From positions 806,001 through 870,000 of the forward strand of contig NZ_JACHCE010000001.1 of the NCBI RefSeq assembly GCF_014200605.1: a DNA stretch of 64,000 nucleotides, in the 5' to 3' direction. Of this stretch, positions 15,630 to 23,689 are shown piece after piece. Numbering within the stretch: the stretch's first letter is position 1; every line of letters starts with the position of its first letter. This DNA comes from Pedobacter cryoconitis (lineage in GTDB: Bacteria > Bacteroidota > Bacteroidia > Sphingobacteriales > Sphingobacteriaceae). The notes below the pieces were generated by a model that worked only from the letters and a program-made list of their open reading frames with translations, was not told the DNA's origin and did no database searches. The position numbers were made by a program, and so were the translations under genes.

Positions 15630-17864
15630 ATGTCAGATTTAACAAAGCTCCAGACTATTTCTCTCCCGGTATTAGGTATGACCTGTGCAGGCTGTGCCTC
15701 TAGTGTACAGTCTATGATTGAAGCTCAGCAAGGGGTACAGAGCGCCGAGGTTAACTATGCCACTCAACAAGTGAAAGTAAGTTATGAGCCTGGGAAAATT
15801 ACTCCTGAACAGATTCAGGCTGCGGTGCAATCGGTAGGATATGATCTTATTCTGGATGAATTGAACGGTAAAGAGAAACAGGAAGAGGTACAGCAACAAA
15901 ATTATAGCGCCTTAAAAACCCGGACTATTCTTGCAGGGATACTTACTTTACCAGTAGTGATCATAGGGATGTTGCTGATGGATATTCCTTATGCAAATTA
16001 TTATATGCTTGCCCTAACCACCCCGGTTTTATTTGTCTTTGGCAAGAATTTCTTTATCAATGCTTATAAACAGGCACAGCATGGCAGGGCAAATATGGAT
16101 AGCCTTGTTGCACTCAGTACAGGTATTTCTTACCTGTTTAGTGTCTTTAATACTTTTTTTCCTGAGTTTTGGCACAGTAAAGGCATTCATCCCCACGTGT
16201 ATTATGAGGCAGCAGCTGTAGTGATTGTTTTTATTATGCTGGGTAAACTATTGGAGGAGAATGCAAAATCAAATACTTCTTCGGCAATTAAGAAATTAAT
16301 TGGACTCCAGCCAAAAACAGTGATGCTGATTACCGAAACCGGAGAACAGGAAATAGCCGTATCGGCTGTAAAAGCTGGTGACAGGCTACTTGTTAAACCG
16401 GGAGACAAAATTCCAGTTGACGGTATGCTTGATGAAGGCCGCTCTTATGTGGATGAGAGTATGATCAGCGGTGAGCCTGTAGCAGTTTTGAAAGAATCAG
16501 GAGATAAAGTTTTTGCTGGTACAATCAATCAGAAGGGCAGTTTCAAGTTCATTGCTGAGAAGGTTGGCTCTGAAACTTTACTGGCACAGATTATTAAACT
16601 GGTGCAGGACGCACAGGGATCTAAAGCTCCGGTTCAAAAACTGGTAGATAAGATAGCCGGTATATTTGTTCCAATCGTGCTCTTTATTGCGGTTTGTACT
16701 TTAGGAGTCTGGCTTTTATTTGGCGGAGATTATAAACTCAGCCAGGGATTGATGGCCATGGTGACGGTACTTGTGATCGCTTGTCCATGTGCTTTGGGGC
16801 TTGCTACGCCTACGGCAATCATGGTCGGAATTGGTAAAGGTGCTGAACATGGAATGCTGATTAAGGATGCCGAAGCTTTAGAATCCGGATATAAAGTAAA
16901 TACCGTGATTCTGGATAAAACAGGGACAATTACCGAAGGTAAGCCGCTGGTGACCGGTATAGAATGGGTTAATCGTGAGCATGCCAGTGATGAACAACTG
17001 CTTGGTGTATTTCTGGCAATGGAGCAACAGTCTGAACATCCGCTTGCCGAGGCTGTAGTGAGTTATATCAAGACTATGGATATCAGGACGGCTGCAATTA
17101 CTGATTTTAAAAGTCTAACCGGGAAAGGGGTAGAAGCTGTTTTTAATGGAGAAACTTATTTTGCAGGAAGTCATAAAATACTGACTCAGGCACATGGAGA
17201 ACTTCCCGAAAATATAAAAGCGGTGGTTCATGAATTTCAGCAGAGCGCTAAAACAGTGATTTATTTTACCAGCAGTAAACAGGTACTTGCTGTTGTTGCA
17301 ATTGCTGATCAGATTAAGCCGGGCTCAAAACAAGCCGTAGAGGAGTTGCAGGCTCAAGGGATAACAGTTTATATGGTTACGGGAGATAATGTCTTTACAG
17401 CGGCTGCAATTGCGAAACAGGCGGGGATTCTGAACTATAAGGCAGACGTGCTTCCTGCGGAGAAAGCAGAGTTCGTGAAAAGTCTGCAGCAAGAGGGTAA
17501 AATTGTAGCTATGATAGGGGACGGGATCAATGATAGCCAGGCACTTGCACAGGCAGATCTTTCCATTGCAATGGGCAAAGGATCTGATATTGCTATTGAT
17601 GTAGCCAAGCTTACCCTGATTTCTTCAGACCTGAGACAGGTTTCTAAAGCATTGAAACTTTCTCAGGCAACAGTGAGAACGATACGACAGAATTTATTCT
17701 GGGCCTTTATATACAACCTGATTGGTATACCTTTAGCCGCCGGCATATTATATCCTTTGAATGGCTTTTTGCTCAATCCAATGATTGCAGGAGCAGCAAT
17801 GGCATTAAGCTCAGTCTCGGTAGTAGGGAACAGCCTCAGGTTAAAACTGATTAAATTAAACTAA
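15630..17864 (+). CDS. copA: Copper-exporting P-type ATPase (CopA type, P1B)
   Basis: A 744-residue heavy-metal pump that exports Cu(I) across the inner membrane at the cost of ATP. Domain order: HMA metal-binding domain at 10-75 with MTCAGC (Cys19, Cys22), membrane helices, actuator domain with SGEP, the membrane metal site CPC (385-387, in ACPCALGLATP), phosphorylation motif DKTGTIT starting at Asp429, HP-containing SEHPLAEAV, and GDGIND towards the end. CPC and the single HMA domain fit Cu(I). Followed after 33 bases by a CopZ-like chaperone and then an HMA-AraC protein, which supports copper as the metal. Confidence 0.95.
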   Translation: MSDLTKLQTISLPVLGMTCAGCASSVQSMIEAQQGVQSAEVNYATQQVKVSYEPGKITPEQIQAAVQSVGYDLILDELNGKEKQEEVQQQNYSALKTRTILAGILTLPVVIIGMLLMDIPYANYYMLALTTPVLFVFGKNFFINAYKQAQHGRANMDSLVALSTGISYLFSVFNTFFPEFWHSKGIHPHVYYEAAAVVIVFIMLGKLLEENAKSNTSSAIKKLIGLQPKTVMLITETGEQEIAVSAVKAGDRLLVKPGDKIPVDGMLDEGRSYVDESMISGEPVAVLKESGDKVFAGTINQKGSFKFIAEKVGSETLLAQIIKLVQDAQGSKAPVQKLVDKIAGIFVPIVLFIAVCTLGVWLLFGGDYKLSQGLMAMVTVLVIACPCALGLATPTAIMVGIGKGAEHGMLIKDAEALESGYKVNTVILDKTGTITEGKPLVTGIEWVNREHASDEQLLGVFLAMEQQSEHPLAEAVVSYIKTMDIRTAAITDFKSLTGKGVEAVFNGETYFAGSHKILTQAHGELPENIKAVVHEFQQSAKTVIYFTSSKQVLAVVAIADQIKPGSKQAVEELQAQGITVYMVTGDNVFTAAAIAKQAGILNYKADVLPAEKAEFVKSLQQEGKIVAMIGDGINDSQALAQADLSIAMGKGSDIAIDVAKLTLISSDLRQVSKALKLSQATVRTIRQNLFWAFIYNLIGIPLAAGILYPLNGFLLNPMIAGAAMALSSVSVVGNSLRLKLIKLN

Positions 17865-17897
17865 TTTTATTAAACAAGATCTCTTAAAATAGATATT

Positions 17898-18110
17898 ATG
17901 GAAACGCTGAAATTTAAAACGAATATTAAATGTGGTGGATGTATTGCTACGGTAACTCCTCACTTAAACGCAATGACTGGCCTGGAAGAATGGAAAGTAG
18001 ATACTGATGTAGCTGATAAAGTTCTGACCGTAACGGGTGATGCTGAAAACCTGAAAGACGAAATTCTGGAGACTGTAAAAAAGGCCGGCTTCCAGGCCGA
18101 ATTAATCTGA
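17898..18110 (+). CDS. copZ: Copper chaperone-like HMA protein (CopZ type)
   Basis: A 70-residue single HMA domain. The metal site is KCGGC (Cys13, Cys16), where the usual MxCxxC methionine is replaced (NIKCGGC). The rest, CIATVTPHLNAMTGLEEWKVDTD..LTVTGD..LKDEILETVKKAGFQAE, fits the beta-alpha-beta-beta-alpha-beta ferredoxin-like fold. It would deliver Cu(I) to CopA in the cytosol. Lies between copA and the AraC-type gene (one base gap to the latter). Confidence 0.88.
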   Translation: METLKFKTNIKCGGCIATVTPHLNAMTGLEEWKVDTDVADKVLTVTGDAENLKDEILETVKKAGFQAELI

Positions 18111-18111
18111 T

Positions 18112-18678
18112 ATGCAGCTGCACGTTAAAAATATGGTCTGCGACAGATGCATCCTTATTGTGAGGCAGCAACTGGAGAATCTTGGGCTTACTGTGGGGGA
18201 GATTTCTTTAGGTAAGGTAACGGTTTCGCCCGACCCTGATCCGGCAAAACTTCAGGACATTTCTTCGGCATTTCAGGTGCTGGGTTTTGAGCTGATCGAT
18301 AAAGATAAAGACCAGCTGGTGGAGCAGGTGAAAACCCAGGTTATTGAACTGGTCCATTATTCAAATTTGTTTGAACTTAAGCAAAGTCTGATGAGTGTGA
18401 TCGCTGATAAATTAAACAAAGAATATGTTTATCTCAGCAGGTTGTTTTCGGATGTGGAGGGGATCACTATTGAGAAATATATCATCCAGCAGAAGGTGAC
18501 AAAAGTAAAAGAATTGCTGGAATACGGAGAGCTGAATCTGAATGAAATTGCTTACCGGATGGGGTATAGCAGCAGTGCACATTTGTCTACACAATTCAAA
18601 GCTGTGACCGGTGTTACACCAAGTAAATATAAGGCGCAGCCTGTTGGTGACCGTAAACCTCTGGATCGTATCAGTTGA
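18112..18678 (+). CDS. HMA domain fused to AraC-type DNA-binding domain, probable copper-responsive regulator
   Basis: The 188-residue protein begins with a degenerate HMA domain (residues 1-68) carrying NMVCDRC with Cys10 and Cys13. It ends with an AraC-type double helix-turn-helix (about 90-178: LMSVIADKLNKEYVYLSRLFSDVEG, LNLNEIAYRMGYSSSAHLSTQFKAVTGVTPSKYK). This suggests a one-component regulator in which a metal-binding domain directly controls the DNA-binding part. Co-transcription with copA and copZ points to copper. Its own last codons form the left arm of a terminator. The metal response is inferred. Confidence 0.85.
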   Translation: MQLHVKNMVCDRCILIVRQQLENLGLTVGEISLGKVTVSPDPDPAKLQDISSAFQVLGFELIDKDKDQLVEQVKTQVIELVHYSNLFELKQSLMSVIADKLNKEYVYLSRLFSDVEGITIEKYIIQQKVTKVKELLEYGELNLNEIAYRMGYSSSAHLSTQFKAVTGVTPSKYKAQPVGDRKPLDRIS

Positions 18679-18697
18679 TCCAGAGGTTTATTTTTGT
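18655..18697 (+). terminator. Terminator of the copper operon, overlapping the last codons
   Basis: AAACCTCTGGATC (18655-18667) pairs perfectly with GATCCAGAGGTTT (18676-18688, or one base later) around a short loop, followed by ATTTTTG. The stem includes the last codons and stop (TGA 18676-18678) of the HMA-AraC gene. Confidence 0.85.
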
Positions 18698-18768
18698 TAT
18701 TACCTTTTAGATTAGCTGGTGTTTATAATTATTCTGAATATTAGATTATTATGTATTTTTTGGAAATT

Positions 18769-20058
18769 TTATTCGAAATTAGTTTCGAACCTTTCGAAGC
18801 ATTTCCTTTCCAGATTTTCACGGTGATCGGGATGTGCGAGTTCAATTAATGCCTTCGCACGCTGCTTCAGGCTCTTTCCAAAAAGATTGATTTTTCCATA
18901 CTCTGTAACCACCCAATGTACATGTCCACGGGTGGTTACTACACCTGCCCCTTCTTTTAAAAACGGTACAATTCTGGAGATTCCTTTAGAGGTAATTGAA
19001 GGTAAAGCTATGATCGGTTTTCCACCCGCTGAAAGTGAAGCTCCATGAATAAAATCCATCTGTCCCCCGATGCCTGAATACTGAAAAGTCCCCATAGAAT
19101 CTGCACAAATCTGTCCTGTTAAGTCGAGTTCTATGGCCGAGTTTATGGCGGTAACTTTTGGGTTCTGACGGATCACACTGGTGTCATTTGCATAAGAAAT
19201 ATCCATGACTCTGATGCTTGGATTATCATTCACAAAATCATAAAGTTTACGTGTTCCAATCATAAATGAAGTGATAGATTTACCCCGGTTAATCTTGTTC
19301 ATACTGTTGTTGATGACCCCATTTTGAATCAGTGGAATTACACCGTCTGATAACATTTCGGTATGGATCCCCAGGTTTTTATGGTTGCCAAGATTCTTCA
19401 AAACCTGATCGGGGATACCCCCTATTCCCAATTGCAGCGTCGCACCGTCTTCTACTAAAGAGGCAATATGCTGACCGATTGTGACCATTGCATCACTCAC
19501 TTTAGCCGAATAATCAACCTCAGGCAATGCGGATTCATGCCATACAAAGACGTTGATTTTACTGCTGTGAATATAGCCATCACCATGTGTACGTGGCATA
19601 TTAGGGTTTACCTGGGCAATGACATGTTTTGCGGTATCTACGGCTGCCCTGGCGATATCTACTGAAGTTCCTAAAGAGCAATAGCCATGAACGTCTGGTG
19701 GGGATACCTGGATGACCGCTACATCAATAGGTAAAAAACCTTCCCGGAATAGTTTGGGGATCTGACTTAAAAAAACTGGCACATAATCGCCATTTGCACT
19801 ATTGACAACTGCACGGGTATTGGCAGAAGTAAATAAAGAATTGAAAAAGAAACTTTCACGCCATTCAGGGTTGTTGAAATCGACATCTCCAAGGGTAGAA
19901 ATACTAACCAGTTCTACTTTTTTAAGCTCAGCATGCCTTTGCTGCAGGGCTTTAATCAATAATACAGGGGTTGCTGCGCTGCCATGAAGGAATACGCGCT
20001 GGCCCGATTGAATATGTTTTACGGCATCTTCTGCACTGCTATATTTGGGTTGGCTCAT
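18769..20058 (-). CDS. Acetyl-CoA hydrolase/4-hydroxybutyrate CoA-transferase family protein
   Basis: The 429-residue cytosolic enzyme belongs to the CoA-transferase family I that includes acetyl-CoA hydrolase and 4-hydroxybutyrate CoA-transferase. Visible signatures are VISQ-type VIQVSPPDVHGYCSLGTSVD, LVEDGATLQLGIGGIPDQVL, HTEMLSDGVIPL (probable catalytic Glu), and GGQMDFIHGASLSAGGKPIIAL plus SRIVPFL near the end. It moves CoA between acyl groups, or hydrolyses acetyl-CoA; the exact acyl substrate cannot be told. A lone gene, divergent from the ergothioneine operon. Confidence 0.9.
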   Translation of the reverse strand: MSQPKYSSAEDAVKHIQSGQRVFLHGSAATPVLLIKALQQRHAELKKVELVSISTLGDVDFNNPEWRESFFFNSLFTSANTRAVVNSANGDYVPVFLSQIPKLFREGFLPIDVAVIQVSPPDVHGYCSLGTSVDIARAAVDTAKHVIAQVNPNMPRTHGDGYIHSSKINVFVWHESALPEVDYSAKVSDAMVTIGQHIASLVEDGATLQLGIGGIPDQVLKNLGNHKNLGIHTEMLSDGVIPLIQNGVINNSMNKINRGKSITSFMIGTRKLYDFVNDNPSIRVMDISYANDTSVIRQNPKVTAINSAIELDLTGQICADSMGTFQYSGIGGQMDFIHGASLSAGGKPIIALPSITSKGISRIVPFLKEGAGVVTTRGHVHWVVTEYGKINLFGKSLKQRAKALIELAHPDHRENLERKCFERFETNFE

Positions 20059-20104
20059 AATTGTTATTTAAACTGCAATTAAGACAATTCAACTTGAAAT
20101 ATGT

Positions 20105-20118
20105 GTGATCCGGATCAA
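20105..20118. promoter_or_regulatory. FNR/CRP-like palindrome in the divergent promoter region
   Basis: GTGATCCGGATCAA contains the perfect 12-bp palindrome TGATCCGGATCA and matches the FNR consensus TTGAT-N4-ATCAA in all but the first base. It lies 47 bases before the CoA-transferase start and 119 before the ergothioneine operon start. Binding by a CRP/FNR-family regulator is inferred; none is encoded in this window. Confidence 0.45.
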
Positions 20119-20236
20119 AAATTGTGATGATATAGAACAGATTTAAGGCTTTTTGATTACCTTTTACGCATGGTTCCGGGGTTAAAAAACAGAGCCGGTA
20201 TTATTGTTGAACAGATAGAATAAATTCTTTAAAAAA

Positions 20237-21406
20237 ATGGATATAAACACAATCAGAAAAGAGACAAGAGGTTGTACAGATAAAATTTTTCTTAATAGTG
20301 CGGGCTCCTCGCTGGTGACCGATACAGTATTTGATATCATGATGAACAGCCTGACCGAAGAGGCCCGGATCGGAGGATATGCGCTGGCATCTCTAAACCA
20401 GGAAGGGATAGATGATTTTTATGCTGAAACAGCTAAACTGCTGAACTGTAGGCTGGAGAATATAGCTTTTCAAACCAGTGCCACAGATGCTTATGCAAAA
20501 GCTATTTCATCTATTGAGTTTAAAACAGGAGATGTTATCCTGACTACAGACGATGATTATGTTTCTAATCAGATCTCCTTTCTTTCTTTAAAGAAACGGT
20601 TCGGAATTAAAATTATCAGAGCGGTTACCCGGTCTGATGGGGATCTGGATCTGGTTGCTTTTGAAGAACTGGTTAAAGAACATCAGCCTAAATTAGTAGC
20701 CCTCACACATATTCCAACAAGTTCCGGATTGGTACAGGCAGCAGAAGAAGTAGGTGCAATTTGCAGGAAATATAATACCTGGTATTTGGTAGATGCCTGT
20801 CAGTCTGTAGGACAACTGGTTGTGGATGTCCAGAAAATAGGATGTGATTTTCTTGCGGCAACGGGTAGGAAATTCTTGCGCGGACCTCGTGGTACCGGCT
20901 TTTTATATGTATCTGATCGTGCACTGGAGGCAGGACTTGCCCCATTAATTATTGATATGATCGGTGCAGAATGGACTTCGGCCGATGATTATAAACTGGA
21001 ACCTACTGCAAAGCGGTTTGAGTTCTGGGAGTCTTCAATTGCAGGCCGTTTAGCACTTAAAGAGGCGGTTAAATATGCTAATCATGTTGGAATGGCAAAT
21101 ATTCAGGAATATAACGCTGGTTTGATGGCTCAGTTCAGGAATCAGCTGAAACAGGTTAAAGGACTCAATTTACAGGATAGAGGAACGCAGTTGAGTAATA
21201 TTCTGACCTTTACCATGGATCAGCATACGACTGAAGAAATTGCACAGCAACTTCGTGAACATCATGTTTATTTTTCAATTACTTCTTTGTGCTCTGCAAG
21301 GATTGATTTTCCTAAGAAAAACATAGAGAGCGCGGTGCGTCTTTCTCCCCATTATTTCAATACTCCTGAAGAATTAGAAAAAGTTGTCACCATTTTGGAT
21401 TTTTAA
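20237..21406 (+). CDS. egtE: Class V aminotransferase-fold PLP enzyme, probable ergothioneine C-S lyase (EgtE-like)
   Basis: The 389-residue PLP enzyme has the class V fold: FLNSAGSSLV near the N-terminus, LVDACQSVGQ with the PLP-binding Asp186, and ATGRKFLRGPRGTGFLY with the Schiff-base Lys212. EgtE cleaves the hercynylcysteine sulfoxide made by EgtB to give ergothioneine. That role is inferred from the operon: EgtB and EgtD follow on the same strand with no large gap, and no other lyase is present. A cysteine desulfurase or other C-S lyase role would fit the sequence alone. First gene of the operon; the start at 20237 gives MDINTIRKE. Confidence 0.72.
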   Translation: MDINTIRKETRGCTDKIFLNSAGSSLVTDTVFDIMMNSLTEEARIGGYALASLNQEGIDDFYAETAKLLNCRLENIAFQTSATDAYAKAISSIEFKTGDVILTTDDDYVSNQISFLSLKKRFGIKIIRAVTRSDGDLDLVAFEELVKEHQPKLVALTHIPTSSGLVQAAEEVGAICRKYNTWYLVDACQSVGQLVVDVQKIGCDFLAATGRKFLRGPRGTGFLYVSDRALEAGLAPLIIDMIGAEWTSADDYKLEPTAKRFEFWESSIAGRLALKEAVKYANHVGMANIQEYNAGLMAQFRNQLKQVKGLNLQDRGTQLSNILTFTMDQHTTEEIAQQLREHHVYFSITSLCSARIDFPKKNIESAVRLSPHYFNTPEELEKVVTILDF

Positions 21407-21420
21407 TTGTTGTTCTCCTA

Positions 21421-22803
21421 ATGAAGGAATTTGACGCAATTGTAATCGGTGCAGGCCAGGCTGGCGTGCCCCTTGCCAAGAAATTGGCTGACGCAGGCTG
21501 GAGAACTGCATTAATAGAGAAAAGATTGGTTGGCGGTACTTGCATCAATGATGGTTGTACGCCAACCAAAGCAATGGTAGCTTCCGCAAGAATGGCTTAT
21601 CTGGCTGCTAACAGTAAGGTTTTGGGAATTGATATTCCGGCCTATGAAGTCAACTTTAAAGTTGTTATGGCTCGTAAATCTGCTATTGTTACACAGTTTC
21701 GTGAAGGTTCTTTAGCCGGTATTGAAAAGACAAAGAACCTGACCCTGATTTACGGAGAAGCTAAATTTCAGGATGATCATACGGTATATGTAAATGCAAA
21801 TGACGGCACATTTGAAAATTATACAGCCAAACATATTTTTATCAATACAGGTGCCAGTCCCCGGATCCCTGATATAGAAGGTATAAAAGCAATCAAATAT
21901 CTGACTTCTACGACAATCCTCGGGCTTAAAGAAGTTCCTGAACATCTGCTGATCGTAGGAGGAGGATATATCGGTCTTGAATTTGGACAGATGTTCAGGC
22001 GTTTTGGCTCTGGAATTACAATTCTGGAACAATCCTCTCAATTAATGCCTAAAGAGGATAATGACGTTTGTGAAGTGATGAGTAGGATTTTTAAAGAAGA
22101 CGGAATCGATGTGTTAACTGATGCGAAGGTCCTGAAATTTGAGACGCTCGCTAATGATAAAATCAAAGTTACTATAGATTTAAAAGGCAAAAGCACTACT
22201 GTTACTTGCAGTCATGTGTTAATTGCATCAGGCAGAAACCCGCAAACAGCTGCTTTAGGATTGGAAAATACCGCTGTAGAATGTGATTCCCATGGATTTA
22301 TTGAAGTTAATGAATTTCTGGAAACCAAAGCTTCTCATGTTTATGCATTAGGAGATGTAAAAGGTGGCCCTGCTTTTACACATATCTCGTATAATGACTA
22401 TATTGTAGTCACTAAAAATATTCTCGAAGGCAGTAAAATGAGTATTAAAGATCGTATGATACCTTATTGCATGTTTACCGATCCTCAATTGGGCAGGATA
22501 GGTATGACTGAAACTCAGGCCAAAGAAAAAGGGATAGATTACCTGGTAGCTAAAATTCCAATGAAGAATGTGGCCCGTGCAATTGAAACTGCAGAAACCA
22601 GAGGTTTTATGAAGGCTGTAGTGGATAAAAAAAGTAAACAGATTCTGGGAGCAACAATTATTGGCGAACAGGGGGGCGAAATTATGTCTGTACTGCAAAT
22701 GGCAATGATGGGCAAAATCACCTATGAAGAGATCAGATTTGCGATTTTTGCACATCCTTTATATGCTGAATCACTCAATAATTTATTTATGTCAATCGCT
22801 TAA
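21421..22803 (+). CDS. FAD-dependent class I disulfide reductase within the ergothioneine operon
   Basis: The 460-residue flavoprotein carries the FAD site VIGAGQAGVPLAKKL (9-22), the redox-active pair GGTCINDGCTPTK with Cys41 and Cys46, an NAD(P)H site LLIVGGGYIGLEFGQMF, and at the end FAHPLYAESLNN with the catalytic His-Glu pair. All residues needed for disulfide reduction are kept. It resembles MerA/dihydrolipoamide dehydrogenase-type proteins but lacks the mercury-binding C-terminal Cys pair. Set between egtE and the importer genes (14 bases from EgtE, zero gap to the ATPase), a natural guess is reduction of ergothioneine disulfide; this is inference only. Confidence 0.85.
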   Translation: MKEFDAIVIGAGQAGVPLAKKLADAGWRTALIEKRLVGGTCINDGCTPTKAMVASARMAYLAANSKVLGIDIPAYEVNFKVVMARKSAIVTQFREGSLAGIEKTKNLTLIYGEAKFQDDHTVYVNANDGTFENYTAKHIFINTGASPRIPDIEGIKAIKYLTSTTILGLKEVPEHLLIVGGGYIGLEFGQMFRRFGSGITILEQSSQLMPKEDNDVCEVMSRIFKEDGIDVLTDAKVLKFETLANDKIKVTIDLKGKSTTVTCSHVLIASGRNPQTAALGLENTAVECDSHGFIEVNEFLETKASHVYALGDVKGGPAFTHISYNDYIVVTKNILEGSKMSIKDRMIPYCMFTDPQLGRIGMTETQAKEKGIDYLVAKIPMKNVARAIETAETRGFMKAVVDKKSKQILGATIIGEQGGEIMSVLQMAMMGKITYEEIRFAIFAHPLYAESLNNLFMSIA

Positions 22804-23688
22804 ATGATAAAAGCAGAAAACCTGATCAGGAAATTTGGCTCTTTAGTAGCAGTAAATGATATTAGTTTTGAAGTAAAAGAGGGCGAAAACCTGATTTTAT
22901 TAGGTACCAGCGGATGTGGTAAAACGACTACCCTAAGGATGATTAACAGATTAATAGAACCTGATTCGGGAACTGTTTTTATAGATGGTGTCGATGTGCG
23001 GACCCGTCAGCCCGAAGAATTAAGACGTGGAATAGGATATGTATTGCAAAATCATGGCCTTTTTCCGCATTATACAGTAGCTGAGAATATCGCTATTGTA
23101 CCCAGATTATTAAAATGGCAGCCTACGGATATCCGTAAAAGGGCAGATGAGCTTTTTCATAAACTTAATCTCGATCCGGTACTGGCGGATAAATATCCTG
23201 CAGCACTTAGCGGCGGGCAACAGCAACGGGTTGGTCTGGCGAGATCGCTGATGGTTAACCCACCTGTTTTGTTGATGGATGAGCCTTTTGGGGCACTTGA
23301 TAATTTGACAAGAATCAGCATCCGTAAGGAATTCAAAGCGCTGGATGAACTGGTTAAAAAGACAGTAATCATGGTTACACACGATGTGCAGGAGGCTTTT
23401 GAAATGGGGGACCGGATTTGTTTGATGGATCAGGGGCAAATTAAACAGATTGGCACACCAGAAGAATTACTTTTTTATCCTGCAAATGATTTTGTCGCTG
23501 ACTTTTTTAAAGAGCAGCGGTTACAACTGGAATTGAAATCTGTATTGGTTTGCGAACTATTGCCTGAATATTCAGACCGGACGGTTAGTGTCTGGGAAAG
23601 AATGGAGCAATTGCTTCAGCGGGATGTCCCTGAGGGTTCTGCTATAGAAGACCTGATGAGTGCTTTTTCAGCTTATAAAAAACAATAA
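22804..23688 (+). CDS. ABC importer ATPase, OpuCA/EgtV type
   Basis: A 294-residue ATP-binding subunit. Walker A is LGTSGCGKTT (33-42), signature LSGGQQQRVGLARSL, Walker B LLMDEPFGALD, and switch THDVQEAF. The C-terminal 50 residues are a short extension without CBS domains. It resembles the ATPases of quaternary-amine (OpuC) importers, of which EgtUV is the ergothioneine branch. It starts directly after the previous stop and ends one base before the next start, so it is translationally coupled. Energises the fused permease/binding protein that follows. Confidence 0.9.
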   Translation: MIKAENLIRKFGSLVAVNDISFEVKEGENLILLGTSGCGKTTTLRMINRLIEPDSGTVFIDGVDVRTRQPEELRRGIGYVLQNHGLFPHYTVAENIAIVPRLLKWQPTDIRKRADELFHKLNLDPVLADKYPAALSGGQQQRVGLARSLMVNPPVLLMDEPFGALDNLTRISIRKEFKALDELVKKTVIMVTHDVQEAFEMGDRICLMDQGQIKQIGTPEELLFYPANDFVADFFKEQRLQLELKSVLVCELLPEYSDRTVSVWERMEQLLQRDVPEGSAIEDLMSAFSAYKKQ

Positions 23689-23689
23689 T

